Positions 12,412 to 20,070 of a stretch of DNA of 21,549 nt are shown here, piece after piece. Where the stretch lies: positions 1 through 21,549 of the forward strand of contig CAKPNP010000020.1 in NCBI GenBank assembly GCA_934169415.1, given 5' to 3'. Each line of letters starts with the position of its first letter. The stretch's first letter is position 1. Source of the stretch: an uncultured Bacilli bacterium (GTDB lineage Bacteria > Bacillota_I > Bacilli_A > RF39 > UBA660). The notes beneath the pieces are model-generated. The model had not been told where the DNA came from. It saw nothing but the letters and a program-made list of their open reading frames with translations, and ran no database searches. Position numbers and translations under genes: made by a program.

Positions 12412-14166
12412 ATGTTTAAATTATTTAAAAATTTTACAAAAAAGGATTATTTTTTAATTCTAAGTTGTATTGTTTTAATTGTAGCCCAAGTTTGGTTAGA
12501 TTTAAAATTACCTGATTATATGAGTGCTATAACACGTCTTGTACAAACTGAAAATAGTACTATGGGCGAAATATTAAAGCAAGGTTCTTATATGCTATTA
12601 TGTGCTTTTGGAAGTTTAACTTCAGCTATAATAGTAGGATATTTAGCAAGTAAATTATCAGCTAATTTTTCATTGAATTTAAGAAGTAAAATATTTAAAA
12701 AAGTAAGTTTATTTTCATTAGAAGAAATGAAGAAATTTCAAACTAGTAGTTTAATTACTAGAACAACAAACGATGTAACTCAAATTGAAATGCTTATATC
12801 TATGGGACTTCAAATGCTAATAAAAGCTCCTATAATGGCTTTTTGGGCAATATCAAAAATACTAGATAAGAGTTTTGAACTTAGTATGCTTACATTTGGA
12901 TGTGTATTAGTATTACTTATTACTATAATAACTCTTATGATAATAGTACTTCCAAGATTTGAAAAAGTTCAAAAATTAATAGATAAAGTAAACGGTGTAA
13001 TGAGAGAAAATCTAACTGGTATTAGAGTAATTAGAGCATTTAACGCAGAAGAATTTCAACAAGATAGATTTGAAAATGTTAATAAAACTTTAACTGATAA
13101 TCAATTATTTAATCAAAGATGTTTTTCAATCTTAAATCCCGTTATGAGTCTTGTTATGCACGGATTAACTTTAGGCATATATTTTATTGGTGCAATATTA
13201 ATAGAAAAAGCTGGATTTTTAGATAAAATCACTATATTTAGTAATGTAGTAGTATTTTCAAGTTACGGTATGCAAGTTATTATGTCATTTTTAATGCTTG
13301 CTATGATATTTATGATATGGCCAAGAGCACAAGTATCAGCAAGAAGAATAAATGAAATATTAGATTGTAATATCAGTATAAAAGATGGGGCTATTAAAAA
13401 TGGTACCTCAGTTGGTACAGTTGAATTTAAAAATGTTTCATTTAAATATCCTGATGCAATGGAGTATATACTAGAAGATATATCATTTAAAGTAAATAAG
13501 GGTGAAACAGTTGCATTTATAGGTTCAACAGGAAGTGGCAAGTCAACACTTATTAATTTAGTTCCAAGATTTTATGATGTTACTTTAGGTGAGGTTTTAG
13601 TTGATGGAGTAAATGTTAAAGATTATGAGCAATATTCTTTAAATAACAAAATAGGGTATGTATCACAAAAAGCAGTTATGTTTACTGGAAACATATTAGA
13701 TAATGTTAGATATGGAGATAGTGGGACTGATATTACAATTGATAAAATTAAAGAAGCTATCGATGTAGCTCAAGGAACTGAGTTTGTAAGTAAAATGAGT
13801 GATACATATAAATCTCATATTTCAAGAGGTGGAACAAATATATCAGGTGGGCAAAAACAACGTTTAAGTATAGCTCGTGCTATAGCAAAATCACCTGAAA
13901 TATATATATTTGATGATTCATTTTCAGCACTTGATTATAAGACTGATTTAACTCTTAGAACTGAACTTAAAAAATATACAAAAGACGCAACTTGTTTAAT
14001 TGTAGCTCAAAGGATTGGAACTATTATGAATGCTGACAAAATAATAGTTTTAGATAAGGGAAAATGTGTAGGAATTGGAACACATAAAGAACTACTTAAA
14101 AATTGTGAAGTATATAAACAAATTGCTTTATCACAATTATCAAAGGAGGAGTTAGAAAATGCCTAG
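12412..14166 (+). CDS. ABC exporter subunit A, degenerate-site half (heterodimeric multidrug type)
   Basis: A 584-residue half transporter: six-helix transmembrane domain (about residues 15-320), then an ATPase domain. The Walker A motif GSTGSGKST is at 371-379 and the intact signature ISGGQ is at 477-481. The Walker B motif IYIFDD has Asp502 where the catalytic Glu should be, and the switch-loop histidine is Gln533 (VAQRIGTI). Exactly these substitutions mark the non-catalytic half of heterodimeric exporters such as TM287/288, LmrCD, BmrCD and EfrCD. The partner follows with an 8-base overlap. The pair should export hydrophobic drugs or lipids across the membrane using one functional ATP site, made of this subunit's signature and the partner's Walker motifs. 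Substrate unknown. Confidence 0.9.
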   Translation: MFKLFKNFTKKDYFLILSCIVLIVAQVWLDLKLPDYMSAITRLVQTENSTMGEILKQGSYMLLCAFGSLTSAIIVGYLASKLSANFSLNLRSKIFKKVSLFSLEEMKKFQTSSLITRTTNDVTQIEMLISMGLQMLIKAPIMAFWAISKILDKSFELSMLTFGCVLVLLITIITLMIIVLPRFEKVQKLIDKVNGVMRENLTGIRVIRAFNAEEFQQDRFENVNKTLTDNQLFNQRCFSILNPVMSLVMHGLTLGIYFIGAILIEKAGFLDKITIFSNVVVFSSYGMQVIMSFLMLAMIFMIWPRAQVSARRINEILDCNISIKDGAIKNGTSVGTVEFKNVSFKYPDAMEYILEDISFKVNKGETVAFIGSTGSGKSTLINLVPRFYDVTLGEVLVDGVNVKDYEQYSLNNKIGYVSQKAVMFTGNILDNVRYGDSGTDITIDKIKEAIDVAQGTEFVSKMSDTYKSHISRGGTNISGGQKQRLSIARAIAKSPEIYIFDDSFSALDYKTDLTLRTELKKYTKDATCLIVAQRIGTIMNADKIIVLDKGKCVGIGTHKELLKNCEVYKQIALSQLSKEELENA

Positions 14167-16090
14167 ACCAGGAAGAAATTTCGAAAAATCTAAAGATTTT
14201 AAAGGATCTATGAAAAGACTTTTAAAAAGTTTAAATAATTATAGATACTTATTAATTATATCTTTAATATTTGCATTTATTAGTGCTATACTATCTTTAA
14301 TTTCTCCTAATAAATTATCACTTTTAACAGATGAAATAACACTAGGTATTAAACCTAATGTTAGTGAAGAAAAAATAAATTCTATACTATCTAGTGACAC
14401 AATTAGTATTGAAGATAAAATAAAACTTAAAGAATTAATGAATCAAGATTCAAATTATATGGATAAGATATCTTTATTACCAGAATCTATATATAATGAA
14501 ATCAAACCAGAAATTAATATGACAAATATTAAAAAGATATCTTTACTTCTTTTAATATTATATGTAACTAGTTCTTTACTAGGCTATTTAGAAAGCTTTA
14601 TTTTAACTACTATATCTAATAACTTTGCTAAAAATTTAAGAAGTAAGATAAGTTTAAAAATAAATTCATTACCACTTAAATATTTTGATAAAAATGAAAC
14701 TGGTGATGTACTATCTAGAGTAACAAATGATGTTGATACTATATCACAAAATATGAATCAAAGTATTGCTACATTAGTTAGTAGTATAACACTTTTTATA
14801 GGCTCAATTATAATGATGTTTGTAACTAATTATATAATGGCTATAACAGCTATAATATCTAGTTTGATTGGTTTTACTTTTATGGCTTCTATATTAAAAA
14901 AATCTCAAAAATACTTTGTTGAAAGACAAAAAATATTGGGTTCATTAAATGGCTATATAGAAGAAATATATTCAGGGCATAATGTAGTAAAAGCTTATAA
15001 TGGTTATAATAAAGCTACTATAGAATTTGATAAATTAAATAAAGAGTTATATGAATGTAATAGAAAAAGTCAATTTTTATCAGGACTTATGCAACCAATT
15101 ATGGGATTTGTTGGTAATTTAGGTTATGTTATGGTATGTATAGTTGGTGCAATACTAACTTCTAATGGTATTATATCATTTGGTGTTATAGTAGCATTTA
15201 TGATATATGTAAGATTATTTACAAATCCACTTTCACAAATAGCACAGGCTATGACAAGTTTACAAACTACAGCAGCTTCATCAGAACGCGTTTTTGAAAT
15301 ACTTGATGAACCAGTTATGAAAGATGAATCCTCTCTAACTAAACATTTAGATAAATCAAAAGTAAAAGGTGAAATAGAATTTAAAAATGTTTCATTTGGA
15401 TATAATAAAAATAAAATTATAATTCATGATTTTAGTGCAAAAGCACTCCCTGGTACTAAGGTTGCTATAGTAGGACCAACAGGTGCTGGTAAAACTACAA
15501 TGGTTAATTTACTTATGAAATTTTATGAAATAAATAAAGGAGATATATTAATTGATGGTGTATCTACTAACTCTTTAACAAGAGAAAACATTCATGATTT
15601 ATTTGTTATGGTACTACAGGATACTTGGTTATTTGAAGGTACTGTTAGAGATAATATAAAATTTAATAAGAAAAATGTTAGTGATGAACAGATATGGGAA
15701 GCATTAAAAGTAGTAGGGGTAGATCATTTTATTAAAACTTTACCAGGTGCTTTAGATTATGTTATTACTGAATCAGATTCTATATCTAGTGGCCAAAAAC
15801 AATTACTTACTATAGCACGTGGTATGATAGAAGATGCTCCATTTTTAATTCTTGATGAAGCTACTAGTAATGTTGATACAAGAACAGAAGAATTAGTAGC
15901 AAGTGCAATGGATAAATTAACAATTGGTAGAACATCATTTATAATAGCACATAGACTATCTACTATTAAAAATGCTGATTTAATACTTGTTATGAAGGAT
16001 GGCAATATAATAGAAACCGGAACTCATGATGAACTAATAAATAAAAATGGTTTTTATGCTGAATTATACAATTCACAATTTCAAAATTAG
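14159..16090 (+). CDS. ABC exporter subunit B, catalytic-site half (heterodimeric multidrug type)
   Basis: A 643-residue half transporter overlapping the previous gene by 8 bases, with AGGAGG 9 bases upstream of its ATG. The Walker A motif GPTGAGKTT is at 439-447. The Walker B motif ends LILDEA with the catalytic Glu567, and the switch His598 is intact (IIAHRLSTI). The signature is degenerate, ISSGQ at 542-546 instead of LSGGQ. It therefore complements the other subunit exactly: one canonical and one degenerate composite ATP site. A polar insert of about 80 residues (roughly 58-125) between the first and second membrane helices, rich in Glu, Lys and Ser, is predicted outside the membrane and is seen in the LmrD/YfiC branch. 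The N-terminal PRPGRNFEKSKDFKGS tail is cytoplasmic. A terminator follows, so the operon is marR plus these two genes. Confidence 0.9.
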   Translation: MPRPGRNFEKSKDFKGSMKRLLKSLNNYRYLLIISLIFAFISAILSLISPNKLSLLTDEITLGIKPNVSEEKINSILSSDTISIEDKIKLKELMNQDSNYMDKISLLPESIYNEIKPEINMTNIKKISLLLLILYVTSSLLGYLESFILTTISNNFAKNLRSKISLKINSLPLKYFDKNETGDVLSRVTNDVDTISQNMNQSIATLVSSITLFIGSIIMMFVTNYIMAITAIISSLIGFTFMASILKKSQKYFVERQKILGSLNGYIEEIYSGHNVVKAYNGYNKATIEFDKLNKELYECNRKSQFLSGLMQPIMGFVGNLGYVMVCIVGAILTSNGIISFGVIVAFMIYVRLFTNPLSQIAQAMTSLQTTAASSERVFEILDEPVMKDESSLTKHLDKSKVKGEIEFKNVSFGYNKNKIIIHDFSAKALPGTKVAIVGPTGAGKTTMVNLLMKFYEINKGDILIDGVSTNSLTRENIHDLFVMVLQDTWLFEGTVRDNIKFNKKNVSDEQIWEALKVVGVDHFIKTLPGALDYVITESDSISSGQKQLLTIARGMIEDAPFLILDEATSNVDTRTEELVASAMDKLTIGRTSFIIAHRLSTIKNADLILVMKDGNIIETGTHDELINKNGFYAELYNSQFQN

Positions 16091-16114
16091 AGTAACTTTA
16101 TGTTATTCTTTTTT
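16089..16114 (+). terminator. Terminator of the marR-ABC operon
   Basis: AGAGTAAC (16089-16096), loop TTTAT, GTTATTCT (16102-16109) with one G-U pair, then a T-run. The stop codon lies at the base of the stem. Confidence 0.75.
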
Positions 16115-16120
16115 AGTAAT

Positions 16121-16149
16121 TTGACAAATCATTTTTTTTAATATAAAAT
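16121..16149 (+). promoter_or_regulatory. Promoter of the Nudix-like regulator gene
   Basis: A perfect -35 TTGACA (16121-16126), 17-base spacer and TAAAAT (16144-16149). Predicted +1 near 16156. Confidence 0.8.
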
Positions 16150-16156
16150 CTTATAG

Positions 16157-16171
16157 TGTGTTCGAAACACA
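16157..16171. promoter_or_regulatory. Inverted repeat at the transcription start, possible operator
   Basis: TGTGTT-CGA-AACACA, a 6-bp inverted repeat with a 3-base centre, begins at the predicted +1 and ends 3 bases before the SD (AGGAGAG). It may be the autoregulatory site of the winged-helix protein it precedes, or a hairpin that caps the 5' end of the transcript. Confidence 0.5.
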
Positions 16172-16185
16172 AAAGGAGAGAATTT

Positions 16186-16854
16186 ATGGCTGAGCCCAAA
16201 AGAGATTATTATCAAATGCTAGAAACTTTAATAGGAATATTTACAATAGAAAAAGGCAAAATTAAAATCCTATTAGAAAAAAAGAATAAAGAACCATATA
16301 AAGGATATTGGATGTTACCTGGATCTATGGTATTAAATACTGAAACTTTAGAGGATAATATTACATCTTTAGTAGTTACTAAACTTGGTATACCAAATTT
16401 ATATATAGAGCAGTGTTATACTTTTAGTGATTTATCAAGAAATAAAGATTCTAGAGTTATAGCAACTTCATATATAGGACTAATAAATAGTATAACTTTA
16501 AAATTAAAACAACAACCAACTGATTTAGAATTAGAATGGTTCGATATAGATTCAATACCCAAGTTAGCTTTTGACCATGATAAAATAGTTAGTAAATTAA
16601 TAGAAACATTTAAAGATAAGATTAGAAACGTTAATATGTTAAAAATATTATTTCCAAGTGATTTTACTATTCCTGAAATTCAAAAGATATATGAATTTGT
16701 ATTAGATAAAGAACTAGATAGAAGAAATTTTAGAAAAAAACTTTTAGCACTTGATTATATAGAAGACACTTTAGATGTTAATGAAGGACAGATGGGACGT
16801 CCTGCTAAATTATACAGATTTAAAGATGAAATAGTAGAAAAGAATTTATTTTGA
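16186..16854 (+). CDS. NrtR-like regulator: degenerate Nudix domain plus winged helix
   Basis: A 222-residue protein. Residues 12-145 form a Nudix fold (LIGIFTIEKGKIKILLEKKNK, YWMLPGSMV), and residues 150-222 form a winged helix (IPEIQKIYEFVLDKELDRRN, GRPAKLYRF), the layout of NrtR-type regulators. In the Nudix box Gly46 and Glu53 remain, but the REUXEE core that binds metal reads SLVVTK (61-66), so hydrolysis is not expected. It should be a ligand-sensing repressor: NrtR proteins sense ADP-ribose and control NAD genes, while relatives control sugar use. No NAD or sugar gene lies beside it, and the target is unknown. I chose ATG 16186 because AGGAGAG precedes it; an upstream ATG at 16156 sits at the predicted +1. 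It lies directly before the str operon, with its own promoter. Confidence 0.78.
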   Translation: MAEPKRDYYQMLETLIGIFTIEKGKIKILLEKKNKEPYKGYWMLPGSMVLNTETLEDNITSLVVTKLGIPNLYIEQCYTFSDLSRNKDSRVIATSYIGLINSITLKLKQQPTDLELEWFDIDSIPKLAFDHDKIVSKLIETFKDKIRNVNMLKILFPSDFTIPEIQKIYEFVLDKELDRRNFRKKLLALDYIEDTLDVNEGQMGRPAKLYRFKDEIVEKNLF

Positions 16855-16883
16855 TAATATTTCATAAAATATAATTAAGATGC

Positions 16884-16913
16884 TTGACAATAAAGCATTA
16901 AAAGTGATATATT
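16884..16913 (+). promoter_or_regulatory. Promoter of the str operon
   Basis: TTGACA (16884-16889), 18-base spacer, extended -10 TGA-TATATT (16908-16913). Predicted start near 16920. A strong promoter fits the demand for ribosomal proteins and EF-G. Confidence 0.8.
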
Positions 16914-16919
16914 AATATC

Positions 16920-17005
16920 GATTAATTTTTGGTTTGCTGAAAGGCAAATCTTTAATTAAGATTGAAAAAGAAACACCTGGAAGTGTGTAAAGAAAGGAGA
17001 AACAT
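16920..17005 (+). other. Structured leader of rpsL
   Basis: An 86-nt 5' untranslated region, the longest leader before a confident gene in the window. It can form TTTGC/GCAAA (16933-16937 with 16944-16948), AATCTT/AAGATT (16947-16952 with 16958-16963) and ACAC/GTGT (16973-16976 with 16983-16986). The first two share bases 16947-16948 and so compete. The SD AAAGGAG is at 16993-16999. It may be an autoregulatory leader of a ribosomal protein; no known riboswitch class is recognised. Confidence 0.5.
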
Positions 17006-17425
17006 ATGCCTACAATTAACCAATTAGTTAGAAAGAAACGTACAGATAAAACTAGAAAAAGTAAATCACCAGTTTTAAACATTGGATTTAATAGTAAGGA
17101 TAAAAAGAGAACTAATCAAACAAGTCCTCAAAAAAGAGGGGTTTGTACTCGTGTTGGAACAATGGCTCCAAAGAAACCAAACTCAGCCTTACGTAAATAT
17201 GCCCGTGTTAGATTATCTAACGGTATGGAAGTTACAGCTTATATACCTGGTGAAGGACATAACTTACAAGAACACAGCGTTGTATTAATTCGTGGTGGAC
17301 GTGTAAAAGACTTAATCGGTGTTAGATACCATATAATTCGTGGTACTATGGATACTGCAGGTATTGAAAAACGTCGTCAAGGTCGTTCTAAATACGGTAG
17401 TAAAAAACCAAAAAAAACTAAATAA
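17006..17425 (+). CDS. rpsL: 30S ribosomal protein uS12
   Basis: 139 residues, colinear with other Bacilli uS12: MPTINQLVRKKR, SPQKRGVCTRVGTMAPKKPNSALRKYARVRL, EGHNLQEHSVVLIRGGRVKDL and QGRSKYGSKKPKKTK. uS12 lies at the decoding centre of the small subunit, contacts helix 44, the tRNA and EF-G domain III, and sets streptomycin response. The key lysines are present (PKKPNSALRK and GGRVKDL, Lys101). The next segment reads KDLIGVRYH where almost all relatives have KDLPGVRYH: Ile104 is encoded ATC at 17315-17317. That site (Pro90 in E. coli numbering) is one where substitutions give streptomycin dependence or resistance. First gene of the str operon, 17 bases before rpsG. Confidence 0.98.
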   Translation: MPTINQLVRKKRTDKTRKSKSPVLNIGFNSKDKKRTNQTSPQKRGVCTRVGTMAPKKPNSALRKYARVRLSNGMEVTAYIPGEGHNLQEHSVVLIRGGRVKDLIGVRYHIIRGTMDTAGIEKRRQGRSKYGSKKPKKTK

Positions 17426-17442
17426 TAAGAAAGGAGAATATT

Positions 17443-17910
17443 ATGCGTAAGAAACGTGCTGTTAAAAGAGACGTATTACCAGATCCAATATATAACTCAA
17501 AATTAGTTACTAAATTAATTAATAGACTTATGTATGATGGTAAAAAAGGTACTGCACAAACAATACTATACGATGCTTTTGACATTATAAAAGAAAAAAC
17601 AAATTCTGAACCAATGGACGTACTTAATAAAGCTTTAGATAATATCAAACCAGCTTTAGAAGTTAAATCACGTCGTGTTGGTGGTGCTAACTATCAAGTA
17701 CCAATCGAAGTTAGACCTGATAGAAGTCAAGCTTTAGGTTTAAGATGGTTAGTTCAATATGCTAGATTACGTGGAGGACATTCTATGTCTGAAAATTTAG
17801 CAAACGAAATTATCGATGCAGCAAATGGAACAGGAGCTGCTGTTAAAAAACGTGAAGATACTCATAGAATGGCAGAAGCTAACAAAGCATTTGCTCATTA
17901 TAGATGGTAA
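17443..17910 (+). CDS. rpsG: 30S ribosomal protein uS7
   Basis: 155 residues, the usual length. RDVLPDPIYNSKLVTKLIN, SRRVGGANYQVPIEV, LGLRWLVQYARLRGG and the invariant end REDTHRMAEANKAFAHYRW identify it. uS7 nucleates assembly of the 30S head and lines the E and P sites. In many bacteria it also represses str operon translation by binding mRNA between rpsL and rpsG. Here that gap is only 17 bases and almost filled by the SD (AAAGGAG), so no such structure is evident between the genes. fusA follows after 14 bases. Confidence 0.98.
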   Translation: MRKKRAVKRDVLPDPIYNSKLVTKLINRLMYDGKKGTAQTILYDAFDIIKEKTNSEPMDVLNKALDNIKPALEVKSRRVGGANYQVPIEVRPDRSQALGLRWLVQYARLRGGHSMSENLANEIIDAANGTGAAVKKREDTHRMAEANKAFAHYRW

Positions 17911-17924
17911 GAAAGGATTAAATT

Positions 17925-19997
17925 ATGGCTCGTGAATATAGTTTAGAGAATACTCGTAATTTTGGTATTATGGCTCATATTGATGCTGGAAAAACTACTA
18001 CTACAGAGAGAATTTTATTCCATACAGGTAAAATCCACAAAATTGGTGAAACACATGATGGTGAATCACAAATGGACTGGATGGCACAAGAACAAGAACG
18101 TGGTATAACTATTACTTCAGCTGCAACTACAGCATTCTGGAAAAAACATAGATTAAATATAATCGATACTCCAGGACACGTAGATTTTACTGTTGAAGTA
18201 TCTCGTTCACTTCGTGTACTTGATGGTGCTGTTGCACTTCTTGATGCTCAAGCTGGTGTTGAACCACAAACTGAAACTGTATGGCGTCAAGCAACTGAAT
18301 TTAAAGTTCCAAGAATGATCTGTTGTAATAAAATGGGTAAAATGGGTGCTGACTTTGAATACAGTTTAAAATCAATTAAAGACCGTTTAGGTGTACTTGC
18401 AAAACCTATCGAATGGCCAATTGGTTCAGGAGATGAATTTACAGGTATAATTGATTTATTAACTAGAAAAGCTTATAAATATGATGGTAAACCTGAAGAA
18501 AATGCAACAGAAATAGAAATTCCATCTGAATTAGTTAGTTTAGTTGAAGAAAAAAGAAATGATTTAATTGAAACTGTTGTTGAATTTGATGATGAAATAA
18601 TGAATAAATACTTAGAAGGAGAAGAAGTAACTTTAGAAGAAGTTAAAGCTTGTATAAGAAAAGGTACATTAGCTGCTGAATTCTTCCCAGTATTATGTTC
18701 TGATGCATTAGGAAACAAAGGTGTTAAATTATTACTTGATGCTGTAGTTGATTACTTACCAGCTCCAACTGATATTGCATCTATTAAAGGTGTTGATTTA
18801 AACGGAAATGAAATAGTAAGACATCCAGCTGATTCTGAACCATTTTCTGCTTTAGCATTTAAAGTTATGACAGATCCATTTGTTGGTAAACTTACATTCT
18901 TTAGAGTTTACTCAGGACATTTATCAAGTGGTTCTTATGTACTTAATGCAACAAAAGATGTTAAGGAAAGAGTAGGACGTATTCTACTTATGCATGCTAA
19001 TAACAGAACTGAAATTTCTGAAGTATTTGCAGGAGATATCGCTGCTGCTGTAGGACTTAAAAATACAACTACAGGTGATACTTTATGTGAAGAAAAGAAT
19101 GCTTGTATTTTGGAATCTATGGAATTCCCAGAACCAGTTATCGAATTAACTGTTGAACCAAAATCAAAAGCTGATCAAGATAAAATGGGATTAGCACTTC
19201 AAAAACTAGCTGAAGAAGATCCAACTTTTAGAGCTAGTACAAATCATGAAACAGGTCAAACTATAATAGCTGGTATGGGTGAACTACACCTTGATATCAT
19301 AGTTGATCGTATGAGAAGAGAATTTGGTGTTGATGCTAATGTTGGTCAACCACAAGTTTCTTACCGTGAAACATTAACACAAGCTGGTGAATGTGAAGGT
19401 AAATATATTAAACAATCAGGTGGACGTGGACAATATGGTCACGTATGGATTAAATTTGAACCAAATCCTGATAAAGGTTATGAATTTGTTGATGCAGTAG
19501 TAGGTGGAGTTGTTCCAAGAGAATATATTCCAGTTACTGATAAGGGATTACAAGAAGCTATGCAAACTGGTGTACTTGCAGGATTCCCAATGATAGATGT
19601 TAAAGCTACATTATTCGATGGATCATATCATGATGTCGATTCATCAGAAATGGCTTATAAAATAGCTGCATCTATGGCTTTAAAAGAAGCTAAAAACAAA
19701 TGTAAACCAGTACTTCTAGAACCAATTATGAAAGTACAAATTATTGTTCCAGATGAATATTTAGGTTCAGTTATGGGTGATGTTACATCACGTAGAGGAC
19801 GCCCTATGGGACAAGAATCAAGAGGAAATGCAATTGCTATTGATGCAATGGTTCCTTTAGCTGAAATGTTTGGATATGTAACAAGCTTACGTTCAAATAC
19901 TCAAGGTCGTGGACAATTCACAATGGTATTCGATCATTATGAAGAAGTTCCAAGAAATATCGCTGAAGATATTATCAAAAAAAATGGTACAAATTAG
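17925..19997 (+). CDS. fusA: Elongation factor G with altered G4 and G5 motifs
   Basis: A full-length (690-residue) translocation GTPase in its normal str-operon place. The G1 motif AHIDAGKTT, the G2 Thr in RGITITSAA and the G3 motif DTPGHVDF are normal. Domains II-V are complete: GGRGQYGHVW, the domain IV tip SYHDVDSSEMAY, RRGRPMGQE, and an end reading FGYVTSLRSNTQGRGQFTM. The G4 motif, normally NKMD, is N135-K-M-G138 (GGT at 18336-18338), so the guanine-contacting Asp is absent. G5, normally GSAF or GSAL, reads S259-D260-A261-L262, so an Asp appears where the Ser next to the base should be. The two loops face each other around the guanine ring, which suggests a compensating exchange. The protein is otherwise conserved, so loss of function is unlikely. 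SD AAAGGATT. Confidence 0.97.
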   Translation: MAREYSLENTRNFGIMAHIDAGKTTTTERILFHTGKIHKIGETHDGESQMDWMAQEQERGITITSAATTAFWKKHRLNIIDTPGHVDFTVEVSRSLRVLDGAVALLDAQAGVEPQTETVWRQATEFKVPRMICCNKMGKMGADFEYSLKSIKDRLGVLAKPIEWPIGSGDEFTGIIDLLTRKAYKYDGKPEENATEIEIPSELVSLVEEKRNDLIETVVEFDDEIMNKYLEGEEVTLEEVKACIRKGTLAAEFFPVLCSDALGNKGVKLLLDAVVDYLPAPTDIASIKGVDLNGNEIVRHPADSEPFSALAFKVMTDPFVGKLTFFRVYSGHLSSGSYVLNATKDVKERVGRILLMHANNRTEISEVFAGDIAAAVGLKNTTTGDTLCEEKNACILESMEFPEPVIELTVEPKSKADQDKMGLALQKLAEEDPTFRASTNHETGQTIIAGMGELHLDIIVDRMRREFGVDANVGQPQVSYRETLTQAGECEGKYIKQSGGRGQYGHVWIKFEPNPDKGYEFVDAVVGGVVPREYIPVTDKGLQEAMQTGVLAGFPMIDVKATLFDGSYHDVDSSEMAYKIAASMALKEAKNKCKPVLLEPIMKVQIIVPDEYLGSVMGDVTSRRGRPMGQESRGNAIAIDAMVPLAEMFGYVTSLRSNTQGRGQFTMVFDHYEEVPRNIAEDIIKKNGTN

Positions 19998-20036
19998 TAT
20001 AAAAGTCTTGAATTTTTATACTAATTAGTATAAAAT
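19994..20036 (+). promoter_or_regulatory. fusA-tuf intergenic triple repeat and tuf promoter
   Basis: The 11-base unit TTAGTATAAAA occurs at 19994-20004 (overlapping the fusA stop), inverted at 20014-20024 (TTTTATACTAA) and direct again at 20025-20035. The middle copy can pair with either neighbour: a hairpin with a 9-base loop, or a perfect 22-bp palindrome. The same DNA holds a promoter, TTGAAT (20008-20013), 17-base spacer and TAAAAT (20031-20036), so the palindrome fills the spacer and -10 region. The SD AAGGAGG starts near 20056. Confidence 0.65.
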
Positions 20037-20070
20037 TAATTATGTAATCAAATATAAGGAGGAAATTAAA

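Noticed and set aside
17082..17288. 68-codon plus-strand frame within rpsL
   Set aside because: Out-of-frame shadow of a highly conserved ribosomal protein gene.
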